NCBI GenBank assembly: GCA_021397835.1
Contig: JAJFZO010000889.1
Coordinates: forward strand, 5,022,001 to 5,086,000
DNA: 64,000 nt
Reading direction: 5' to 3'
DNA from: Moringa oleifera
Taxonomy: Eukaryota > Streptophyta > Magnoliopsida > Brassicales > Moringaceae
How positions within the stretch are numbered: the stretch's first letter is position 1; every line of letters begins with the position of its first letter. The notes below the pieces were generated by a model. The model did not search any database. It was given only the letters and a program-made list of their open reading frames with translations, and was not told the DNA's origin. A program made the translations under genes and the position numbers. Below, in pieces: positions 1-9,786 of this stretch.

Positions 1-65
1 ATTTGCAGTTACTACTTTCATTATTTTTCATTTTACCCAGTGTTGTTGGATGCTTAAATTTTCAG

Positions 66-302
66 GAGGATTTGTTGGCACTGCTCCGAGATGATGAAAC
101 TGCTGAAGACAAGCTGGTGCAGACAGATATCAGTGATGAAGATTTGGATAGGATCATGGATCGCAGTGACTTGGTTTTAGGGACATCTGATGGTGAGGAG
201 AAGTCTGATACTGCCATTGATGTTGTTCCCCTTAAAGGTCCTGGTTGGGAGGTGGTGATAGGGACAGCAAGTGGAGGTATGCTTTCCACTCTCAATAGTT
301 GA
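66..302 (+). CDS. DDM1: DDM1-type SNF2 chromatin remodeller, C-terminal exon only (5' part outside window)
   Basis: Last exon of a gene entering from the left. A clear acceptor (ttttcag, ending at 65) leads in phase 0 into 78 codons and a TGA. The peptide begins EDLLALLRDDETAEDK, continues with ISDEDLDRIMDRSDLV and ends KGPGWEVV...GGMLSTLNS. This matches the C-terminal tail I know from plant DDM1 (LSH/HELLS-like SNF2 ATPase), which lies beyond the helicase core. DDM1 is a nuclear nucleosome remodeller that maintains DNA methylation and silences transposons. The ATPase and helicase motifs are outside the window, so catalytic integrity cannot be judged. The identity is supported by SDH1 and an SCL4/7 gene downstream, because in Arabidopsis DDM1, SDH1-1 and SCL4 are neighbours. 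The alternative is another SNF2 protein with the same tail, which I think is less likely. Confidence 0.85.
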   Translation, partial: EDLLALLRDDETAEDKLVQTDISDEDLDRIMDRSDLVLGTSDGEEKSDTAIDVVPLKGPGWEVVIGTASGGMLSTLNS

Positions 303-739
303 GAGTCAGTTGGATGGTCTTGGATAAGCTGGATACTGCTTATTTGAGAATGCACGGTTTTGTAGTGCTTATCTGACAAGATGGTCAGTACAGCACTGGT
401 TTTGGAGCATTTGAATGCTCTTGATTTTGCAAGTGGGAAAAACTACATTGTTTCAAGAGCTGATTTTGTAAATGTCTGACGACTGTTCTATCAGATTGGA
501 CGCTGTTAACTTAATTAAAGTAAATTTCTAATGGATGATATGCAGCTGGATGGATAGGAGAGATCAATGTTAGTTTGCAGGTATAGAAGTGAGAGTCAAA
601 AATTTATTTTGACTAGTTGCTAGCTCAAATACTGTAACCCACTAGCTGTTGACATCAAAAAAATGTAATGGGTCTTCTCAGTTGGTCTAACAATTTCCAG
701 CTGTTCAAAGGCCTCAACGCGAGAAAGGGTAAACACTAT
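303..739 (+). other. DDM1 3' UTR and downstream spacer
   Basis: This holds the 3' end of the DDM1 transcript and a short spacer before a tRNA gene on the opposite strand. No further coding exon is visible. The end of the UTR cannot be placed by eye because no unambiguous polyadenylation signal stands out. A run of seven A at about 657-663 reads as T7 on the minus strand and could act as a distal Pol III terminator for the tRNA at 740-811. Confidence 0.4.
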
Positions 740-811
740 TTCCGTTGCCGGGAATCGAACCCGGGTCTCCTGGGTGAAAGCCAGACATCCTAACCGCTGG
801 ACGACAACGGA
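740..811 (-). tRNA. tRNA-Glu (anticodon TTC)
   Basis: Read on the minus strand, this folds into a complete cloverleaf of 72 nt including the discriminator base. The acceptor arms TCCGTTG and CAACGGA pair perfectly. The D arm has the GTCC/GGAT stem. The anticodon loop CTTTCAC gives anticodon TTC. The T arm is CCGGG-TTCGAAT-CCCGG, with a strong internal B box. There is no intron. The gene sits between the converging DDM1 and LIKE-COV genes. No T-run follows the gene immediately; the first clear one is about 75 nt further on. Confidence 0.95.
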
Positions 812-1814
812 TAGTTGTATCAGTAGTCCATTAGTCAACTAAGATGTCTTCTTGCTTGAGACCCCTGCACATAACCATAAATGTAAATTCTGTACACTGT
901 ATACGTGTATGATATTACAAAGGGCTTTATTTTTTCTTCATAATTCTTAAAACTGGTTTTAATTTTTAAGCTTATAAAAACAGAATAAAAAATTAACAAA
1001 AAAAAGAGTGAAATGAATAAATACTAACAGTGAGATATTTAAGATGGTAGATATTTGGTGGTTGTCTCTTTAAATTAAAAAAAAAAATCATTTTGTTGCA
1101 TATCTAATCATAATAAAATTTATTTAATAGCTTATTTGTCTGGAGTAATACCATTTTAAGAAAAAATGGCTTATTCCTTGTAAATTATTTTAGCCTTCTG
1201 GTGTAATTCTCTCATTATAATATTCGATTTTTCTCATTGTGCTATACTCTTTAAGGCAAACGATATGCCCATCATTGCAACCTTTTGACTGCACATAACA
1301 GTTTAGCTTGAACTGAAATTAATGAGAAAAAGGTTGCCCAGAGGCTCATTTGGAAAATTCAAACAGTAATCAGAAGGAAGAGAGGGAGAGCTGAGGGAAG
1401 GAAGAGGGGGGAGAAAAAGTTAATGAGATTGTGTTAATCCCACAGTTTTAAGTCCAAGCAAAAACAGAATATTCTCCTGCAAATCAGAGCTAAGCTTGCC
1501 TATACAGCACGTTTAGAGCAGAAAACATCCTAAATATAAGTTTAGTAGCATTGCATCAATTCCATTTACTTAAATGGTCCCTTAAAGACCAAGCAAGCAT
1601 TTCAGTAAGAATCTAGTGCGTCAAACTGCTGGACACAATTCAGCATTCACGAAAGCCTGAGCGCATCTCCAGCCATCCAAGGTACAGTAGCATGTGGAGC
1701 CAAGTTCATCAAAGCTTTCCCTTTTTTCTAATTCTTTTTCCTGTTTATACTCAGGGCTCTGCATTAGCTCTGATAGATAGACCATACACCCTTAGCATCT
1801 TACATTCGTTACCA
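812..1814. other. Intergenic spacer between tRNA-Glu and the 3' end of LIKE-COV
   Basis: AT-rich non-coding sequence with several short homopolymer A and T runs. It probably includes the 3' UTR of the minus-strand LIKE-COV gene at its right end. A purine-rich patch of mainly GA repeats lies at about 1370-1425. I see no ORF with coding character and no RNA gene. Confidence 0.4.
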
Positions 1815-4124
1815 TCAAACTTGTGACACAGCAAATTTTCCCAATCCTGCTGCACGAATGGCTTGTGCATCCAGGGTAGTCAATATCTCAGGTATGGACA
1901 TGCCACCAGAAATGACAATTTCTGTTCATGTTGAAAAATTAAAATCGGGGTGACCAATTCTGTCGAGAAAAATTACCACTAGATATGCTTGTTGTAGATT
2001 GCCCATGAGCACTTACCAATGCCTTCTCGAACAGAGAGGTTAGGTCTTATAATATCCTTTGAGCTGATAAGTAATACATCTCCCAGGTAAAGGTGGTTGG
2101 TCGGCACATAGACACAGCAAAGTTCCTCTCCACCTGCACGACCATGGAGAATAACTGTGGATGTTATGAAGCCAAATGCATATTCCCCCATACGCGGATG
2201 CCTTATGATGGCCACTTCCTTGAAAGCACGGGAATTCTGATCTGAAAAAACAAAGCTAGTGGTCTTAAATCCTAAGACTGCCAATGGTGAAACAACAAAG
2301 CAGATTATATTCACCTGGTGATATTGCTGCACTAATTTGTTTTGAAGCTGAGTAAATGTAGCTTATAAGAGGCATCTTCTTGATAAACCATTCCCCCAAA
2401 CTGAGGACAGAAGCGCCCAACCATGACGACATAAATACACCAACCAGAAATATGAATGAGATGGAGGTCATAAATCCAAGACCTGCAAATCAAGTTATAC
2501 AAATCAGAATTATTATTTATTTTGTAAAGAAAACAACCAATCTTCATTTTTCATGCAAACATGCCATAGTTTTCTTTTTCCAGGACAGGCGATTCTTATG
2601 GATTACAAGTTAATATCCTTACTAAACAACTTATTAGCCACTAATCAACTACCTTATATTATGTATTTGGATTAGCCACATTTCATTGCCTTAAATTAAA
2701 AGTTCCAATTACAATGTCTGACAGTACCTGAGACAACTATTGGAGCTGTGAAGATGTAGGTTGTCAAGAGAATAAAAAGATTCATGTAATATTTTAACAG
2801 AGATAAAAGAATGCGATACCAACCAAATATGTCAACCCCAAGCTGAGTATAGATTGGGGAGAAGAATCCGTCCACAAAATGAATAAACCACCAGGTGAAG
2901 TAAACTGTTATTGCTATAGGGAGTAAAATGACACTGCAAAATAATGCCAGGTTCTTGTCAAAAAAAAAAAAAGAAAAAGAGCATCTTAAGGAACATTCAA
3001 ACCAGATCAAGGTCAAGAGTGACACAGAAATACATAGTGAGTGAATTACAATTAAAGGATTTCAAGTACTTAAACCATTGATCTTGCAGTTTCCAAGATT
3101 AATTGCCTAAGCTCTAAGGAACTCTTAAGCTGTTTAGCATCATCTCAGGAAAAAATGATATCCTACATATGAATCTTCAATATGTGCATGTCATCCTAGA
3201 AATGTCTAAGATAGTACTTAATGTCTTAAATGACTCATTTCAAAGAGGGTGAAAGCAGGATTGCAATGCAATACCAAAAGACAAGTTAGCTAACTGTGCA
3301 GCATAACTTGTTATAATCAAATATGCTTATGAGGAGGATATGGAAACAGAAGAACTGTCAAGCAGCTTAGAGCTAACCATCCTGTCATAAATTTCTTTGA
3401 GGCCCAGCTTCTTATGACTTTGTAGAATGCCTGCATCGACGTACAACACCAGCTGTTTAGCTTTCAAAGTATGACTTCTCAACAACTTTCATAAAAGCAC
3501 TTCCATCAAAACCTATGGTCAGGCATTATACATAACAATTTGACAGCATTGACATAAGAATAATGATTCAATGACATTGCCTAATAATCATTAGCAACCA
3601 TTATCATGCTTCTAAGCTGGGATTAGAAATCCTCTCCTAATTGCAAAAACATCAAATATGAAAACCCCAGGGACATGATTGATTTTTTTATGATTCCACA
3701 TTTCTGAATCCAGGTAGAGAATGCACTTTGATTGAAATTTCCAACACTTAAACAAAAACATTCTCATGAAGTAATCCAAGAGTGAGGAAGCGAATTTTGC
3801 ATTTTTCCTAGTGGACAATGATAAAAGTGAACCAAAACTGCTTAAAGGAGCGACAAACAAAAAAAAAAATCGCAAGCCTTGAAACTGATCAATCGTCTTA
3901 TGCAATCTCTCATTAAAAAAAAAAAGAGCATGCACAAAGCTACCAATATCGTAATGAAGAATGGTGAACCCAAATTCAGGAAACGTAATTCATATTAAGA
4001 TATTTTCATTCGTTAAAATGGGGAAAACCTCCTTGCCAGGAGCATGGAGAGAAGAAGCCAGAGGTGATGCAGAAGCCGATGAATCTCCTTCGCTTTGAGG
4101 ACTCTCCGGTCCAACTTTTGGCAT
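1815..4124 (-). CDS. LCV: LIKE-COV family membrane protein (DUF502)
   Basis: Minus-strand gene with coding exons 4124-4029, 3430-3378, 2933-2824, 2482-2315, 2241-2017 and 1921-1815. All joints are in phase, giving 252 residues. The N-terminus is Ser/Pro-rich and starts MPKVGPESPQ. It is followed by SWASKKFMTGC and a first membrane segment (LLPIAITVYFTWWFIHFVDG). A second segment (SFIFLVGVFMSSWLGASVLS) comes next, then the family signature GEWFIKKMPLISYIYSASKQ. The C-terminal cytosolic domain contains EVAIIRHPRMGEYAFGF and VYVPTNHLYLGD. COV1 and its relatives are plant membrane proteins linked to vascular patterning and Golgi morphology, with no known enzymatic activity. The 18-nt segment at 2728-2745 may be an extra in-frame exon. 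The start was chosen as the first Met that opens the Ser-rich leader. Confidence 0.9.
2728..2745 (-). other. Candidate 18-nt microexon inside the LIKE-COV intron
   Basis: Between coding exons 3 and 4 of the LIKE-COV gene, an 18-nt segment is flanked by a good acceptor (cttcacag) and a good donor (gtactg). Inclusion keeps phase and would insert APIVVS between DIF and GLGF. That sequence is contiguous in the family members I know. It is therefore either an alternative cassette exon or a chance pair of splice signals. The residues are hydrophobic and would lengthen the lumenal or inter-helix loop. Confidence 0.35.
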
Positions 4125-5870
4125 TGGAATCAGTCGCTCTTGATCTCTCTCCCTCTCTCTCGTTCCCATTCTCTCTCCCTCTCTCTCTCTCTCCGACTCT
4201 CTTCTCCTCTCTGTTTCTCTTCAGCGGCCAGTAACGAACTCTATTGTCAAAGAATGCTGGCTTTGTCTCTCCCAGGTAACGAACTTTCCTGTTCTTTTTG
4301 GCAATTCATGCTTCCACCCTATTACACGCTTTTTTGCACGTTAGACCTTCGAGTTAACACAGCCAAGTCGACTCAGCTAAACTGGCTCCAAATGGGCCTG
4401 CAGTATTTCTACTTTCTTTCAGCTGATGTTATATTGCCATTACACTGGTTGGACCCAAAGACCCAAAAAAGAAGGGAGGCCCAGAGACTGAAGAAAACAA
4501 GGGCCGTTCTTCGTTGTTGCAAAGAGTTAGACCATACGGTGCCGTTTTCGCTTCTCCACATTGAATAGTAGCTGATCTTGAAACGACTTCGTTTTCTGAT
4601 AAGGCTGCCTGGGCTCGAGATCATTTTGGGTTGACTTAAACAAAGAACCGACAAAAACTTATAACAAGATTTAGTTTGAAGTTTTTAATATTCATATGTA
4701 CCAAGATTCAAAATTTTGATTTAAAACAGTTAATGATGCTTTCTTTTGAATAGAATAAATAAATATTTTTTACTTTAAATTAAATTTAATCTTATATTTA
4801 TTTTGATTATTTTATTAATTACTTAAAACTTTATAATTAATAATGAGATATTTTTATCTATTTCAACCATCAATTTTAAGTTTAAATTTTAAGTACATTT
4901 ATCTGTTGTTAACATATCGATCATATATTTTTTTAGTATACATTTAGTTAAAGGTTGATATGCTTAAAAATAATTAATATATTATTTATTAATTTTTATC
5001 TATCAATTATGTTTATATATCAATATTTTATTTATTAATTTTTTATTTATATTATCATCTATCTATCAATCAGAATATATATATATATATGAAAAATAAA
5101 AAATGTGATTTATATATAAAAATATATATGTCACAATCAATATTTCATTATTCTTTATTGATCAAAATCATTATCTGATCCTGAATGTAGACAGATTACA
5201 TGAGGTTGGGATGAAGAATAATTCAATTAAAGTTGGAATGAAAAGAATTTTGAAAAAAAAAACGAATTAAATGAGAATGATATATATATATATATATATA
5301 TTAGTTAATATTTTACTTGTTCCTTTCATTATTGATTAAATTATTTCAAAATTTTAATATAATCAGATTATATGATAAGGTTGAGATGGAGAAAAATTTC
5401 AATTAAAAATATAAAGAAAATACTAAAATTCTAATTAGGCCGAGATAAGTTTTATTTATTTATTTATTTATTCATTTGTCAAATTATTATGAGATTCTTC
5501 ACATAAACAGATTGCATGAAGAGACTAAGATGAAAAAATTTAATAAAAAGATAAAAATTTGAATAAAGTTGCGATAAATATGATTTATATATCATTTTTA
5601 GATTTAAAAAATTATTATTTTTAATATAATAAAAATAGGTTTAGATTTCATTTCACCCATTTTTAAGGATTAATCAATCAAAATTTTTCATTGTGTCATT
5701 CTTAATAATCAAAGAACAGTTCACGAAATTCACTGTAGCGACCGGGGAAAGCACACTGTTTGCTTGCCCAGCCTCATGACTGGTCATTCTCCACCCATTA
5801 GGCCGGAAGATCATCTTCTCGTCCACTGTCGCTATCTCGGGCCAACAACACCGCAGAATTTGAATTGCTT
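4125..5870. promoter_or_regulatory. Divergent promoter region between LIKE-COV and the small membrane-protein gene
   Basis: The LIKE-COV 5' UTR lies at the left edge and contains a pyrimidine repeat (CT)n at about 4143-4215, read as GA on the coding strand. From about 4680 to 5700 the DNA is extremely AT-rich, with an (AT)n microsatellite at about 5280-5302 and TTTA repeats near 5450-5475. No coding exon is visible. The long open frames at 4095-4568 (+) and 4409-4654 (-) overlap this UTR and promoter and resemble no protein I know. Confidence 0.45.
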
Positions 5871-5984
5871 ATGACTGTTTTGCTCCGATTGGCATCCAGA
5901 TCGGTCACCAGAACATCTCTTACTGATTCTAATTCCAATCTAGTTAGAAGATTTTGCTTCCGTTGTTACAAGGCGCTTAACTAG
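5871..5984 (+). other. Upstream ORF of 37 codons before the small membrane-protein gene
   Basis: An ATG at 5871 opens a 37-codon frame ending with TAG at 5982-5984, about 50 nt before the main ATG at 6036 and in the same frame. The peptide is rich in Arg and Ser and has no acidic residues for its first 19 positions (begins MTVLLRLASRSVTRTS). That composition resembles a mitochondrial presequence. It is most simply a translational uORF in the 5' UTR. An in-frame N-terminal extension would require reading through or splicing out the stop codon. Confidence 0.35.
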
Positions 5985-6035
5985 ATTAGGATTACGAGGA
6001 CTGAGAAGAAATATCGGCGGTCCAAGCAAAAGGAA

Positions 6036-9000
6036 ATGATAACTAGGTCCAAACTCGTTGAGCAACTCCGGGACTACCAGATCCGATCTCAACACAAGTA
6101 CCATGCGCTCACCATATTCTCCCCTAAACCATATATCACTTCCTGGTACCTCTCTCTTTGCATCCAATATGTGTTTTGTCTGGTCTACTGCAATATTTAT
6201 GTAGAGAATTACAGTAATTTGGTAGGTTCTAATTTGAGCTTACTAGCATTATGCGACATGCTCGTCTCTTCATCTGATCCAGTTGTCAAGGGAATAATTT
6301 CTAGTTTTTTGTGACTTATCCGCATCAAAAAATAATATGAACTTTATGGAAGCGAAAACTTAGCTGTGTGGTTAGGTCAGAGTTGGTATTGGACGTTCAA
6401 ACGAATTGAGCCAATGATGATGTCAATGCACCTGGTGAACTTATAGTTCGCATAGTTATCTATGGCTCTGTATCATGTGAGTTTTGAACTTGTTGAAGTT
6501 CGCCTTGGCAGCATTATAAACCCTGGAAATTGAAACTTTTCAGGAAGGACTAGTTGCCATGTCTAGTTGCATACTTGTGAAATGCATTGCCCCTTGACTT
6601 CTAACCAGTATTGACTTAATTACCAGAGAATAACCCATTTTTAATAGGTGAAGACACCGTAACTCATTTCTCTTCAAAGCTGCTGATTTTGTCCTATTTT
6701 ATTTTCCCAGCTCTCTATATATAACTCATTGGAGTCTTTCTAGCTGGTATTCAGGTTTGGAAGGAAGAGATTTATGAATTTTTCTGCAGTCATATACCCT
6801 CCTATTGAGTTTGAAACAACAGAAATAAGAAATTCCCAAAGAGAAAGGAGTCTGTTATGGAACCATACATGTTTTTCCAGAATTACATCTCATTGCATTT
6901 TATAGGAAATTATTGATATTATTGGAAGCCATTATTTTTAAATCGCTTTAGCAATCTTTAGTCAACAAAATATTGGCCATGCTTGTGTGTGCCAGTGCAA
7001 GTGCAGTATGTGTTTGTCTTGTTCCTTCTGATTTGATGGATGATTGCTTTGCCCTTGAGTGACTTTTGTTTTTCTAAGACCTACTAATAGTTCACAATTT
7101 AGATATCAGCTTTCTACCTCCTACATGGATAACTGCTTCTGTATGACAACAGTTTTTGCCAATTCTTTTCACTGCAGTTGGCATACTATGTGAGACGTTT
7201 TGCTACGTAATCAACCAACTTGTAGTGCATTGGTTTTCATTTTTTTCAATGGGAAAAAAAAAAAAAAAGATGTTATGGTGATTTGCAGGTCTTATTCTTC
7301 TAATTCAAAGAGTTGCTCTTGGTAAGGACCATAAAATCCTAATTGAAGGTTGATATAAACTCTTTTATGTTCTACATATGATTGTGTGGTGTATACTTTT
7401 ATGAGTTTTGGCGGAATTTTCGTTCAGCAGGTCAGTTACTGTAGTGCTTGAATATATGTGCATCATTAAAATCAAGTGAGTTGCATGTCAATGCATTCAT
7501 TATCATGTGGGTGGGTTGTAAATTGAGTGATTGATTCACTCTTGTGGCTCTATATTAATGATATTCTAGATCTATTTCATGTTTGAAGATACGATTTAAC
7601 TGTTCCTCTTTGCTATACATCTCTTCCTCTTAGATCTCTAGCAATGTTTTCTCACAATTTTGACAACTTTGTTCCATGATAAGGAAAGAGATCATTCTTG
7701 GGTTTGTGGAAGAGTTGAGTTGAGCTGACTTTTACGTACTCAGGTTCTTACCCAAGGTTGGGATTCAATCATATGTCATCATTGATTAAAACTTAGTTTA
7801 AGGGAAAACTCAGGGTCATACACCAGGAAGACTAGTAGTTAGGAGTTGGAGTTGGGTTTAAGGCATTTAAAGTGTCCTCCAAAGAGGATAACCCTTTTGT
7901 TGGCTAGTGTAAGCTGGGGCTCTAAATTTCATTACTACCTCACAATTCTATACATATTCAGTGCTGGCCCTAAAAAGGAAACAATAACTGTAATCTCCCT
8001 GCTTCTAGTCTGTCTTGGCTGCTCCTTATTATCTTGTGGTAAGCAGCCAACACATCCTCATGTTTATAGAAGGCCTTGAATAGCCCATCAAGATTGTTGG
8101 CTTGCCTTGACAATTGGGCTTTCCATTGAAATTTGGTTCAAATTCCTTTCTTTGATTAAGCTAGACTTGATTAAGTCATCTAGAATAGAGAATCACATAC
8201 TCTGTCTCTTCAAGGTTCTGCTGATATGGTACTTATCATAAAAGTTTCTGCTAATATACCATTTAGGCATTGCTAAAGGTTTCTTTAGAAATCTCATCTT
8301 CCTTTTCAAATTCCATAGCATTAGTTTCAATTGTTAGTTCAAGTTACTTAAGAGGGAATTGCTCCCGTTATTTTAAGTGGCATGTAAATTCATAGCTAAT
8401 GCCCTTCGATCATTATAGGAGTCGTTAATACTTAACAGAGGTGTGGATCCTTTGATAGGGTTCAATAGTTCACTTAAGATAAACAAATAGTGAGTTGCTG
8501 TGATGTTAAACTTAGTTGTGGCTGGGGAGCTGGAGCTTTTGCAGCACTAGAACATGTAGCTGTAGACAGATGTTCAGTTTGATCAAATGGATCAACTCAG
8601 TTGTGGTGGCTAATGCAGTATTTCTTTAACAAAACTTGATTATCTTCCAAATATGTTAGTTTTGATGAATGCAGATTATTGCTGTCTTCCAATATTCATA
8701 GAATCACCGTACAAATCTAGTGAAATTTTCTTTTTCCATTTTTCTAAGCTTGTGACATGAATTAAGCTCCTGATCCTGAACCACTTGTTTGGGGCTTGAA
8801 TTCTGTGCTGTCCTGCGGTTCTGGTCTTTTCTTGTTAAGTAGTAATTGATTTGTTCTGAGGATCCATTTCTCGTCTTACATTTGGTTCATTTTCACTAGA
8901 AATTCATGTTGTAACTGAACAAAATTTTGATACTTTCATGCAAACTTTTTATGAAAACCTCTATGTCTGCTGATCTATGATCCTTTCTAGCTCACAAAGA

Positions 9001-9271
9001 AGTATATTAAATACCTGCACCTGTTCTTCATGCCATGAACTTAAAAGTCTTTTTAACTTTGTGCAGGGCTGATGTTGTTGTGGCTGTAATTGGGGCCTCG
9101 GTATTTAGTGTGCTTGTTGTATCATCCTATGTGGCCCTTTACTTCAGGCACTTCTGGCTTTCATTTGTAATTATCTGCCTTGGTATTTTCCTTCCTATAC
9201 ACTTGAGAAGGAGTAGGCATGCCATGGCCAAGAATAGGGAGGCAAGATTGTTATTACCTTTGTCCATGTGA
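6036..9271 (+). CDS. Small plant membrane protein of unknown function, 104 aa
   Basis: Two coding exons, 6036-6145 and 9067-9271, are joined at a TG|G tryptophan codon and give 104 residues. The N-terminus is hydrophilic (MITRSKLVEQLRDYQIRSQH, then FSPKPYITSW). Two hydrophobic helices follow (ADVVVAVIGASVFSVLVVSS and LSFVIICLGIFLPI), and the tail is basic and ends LLLPLSM. I recognise the pattern as a conserved, uncharacterised plant protein family. The N-terminal TRSKLVEQLR...FSPKP motif and the C-terminal tail are the conserved parts. The intron is 2921 nt, more than nine times the coding length. The start was chosen because it gives the conserved N-terminus. No function can be assigned; a small membrane adaptor or organelle membrane protein would be a guess. 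Confidence 0.8.
6146..9066 (+). other. Long intron (2.9 kb) of the small membrane-protein gene
   Basis: GT donor at 6146 (tcctg|gtacc) and AG acceptor at 9066 (gtgcag|ggct). The interior is moderately AT-rich, T-rich on the coding strand, and holds an A-run at 7254-7268. I see no coding exon, tRNA or snoRNA in it. Confidence 0.6.
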
Positions 9272-9751
9272 ACCTTATGTAGCAACCAAATAGTGGGAGC
9301 ATATAATGTGGCTGATGAGAACCATCTGTTGAACTTTCATGCATGTGGCTGATGTGGAACATTATAAAGCTTGGAGTACTGATCTTGGCCAACAGTCATC
9401 CTTACGTGTCTTTCCCTGAGATGGATGGTATGGTTCTCATCTATCCTTCTTCACAAACCATACACAGAAGCCTTGATCATATAAGGAAAAGTCTCAATTC
9501 ACTTGTACACAGGATGCATTGAGCTAAGTTAAGAGGCTTTTAACTATGACTTACCATTCGTTGGCTTGTAAATTCTGTTTAGGTTAAAAATATTAAGTAT
9601 CCAATGTTCTGCAGATTAATCTGTTTTCAGAATATGTATATTTTCTAAGCGGAGAACTTTTATGGTGAAAGGATAAAATATAATAAAAATATGATTATAA
9701 GAGGATTATACCAGACAGGTCTGAGACGTCAGCTTTTCAGTGGTTTTATTG

Positions 9752-9755
9752 TTTT

Positions 9756-9786
<31 letters not shown>
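9752..9786. repeat. T14G21 homopolymer junction
   Basis: Fourteen T are followed directly by twenty-one G. A G-run of this length in an AT-rich plant genome is rare. It can form G-quadruplexes and is also a classic site of sequencing or assembly error. Confidence 0.8.

Noticed and set aside
62..379. 105-codon minus-strand frame over the DDM1 exon
   Set aside because: Antisense shadow of a well-supported coding exon.
4095..4568. 157-codon plus-strand frame over the LIKE-COV leader
   Set aside because: Its Leu/Ser richness comes from the CT repeat; it overlaps the 5' UTR and first exon of the minus-strand gene.
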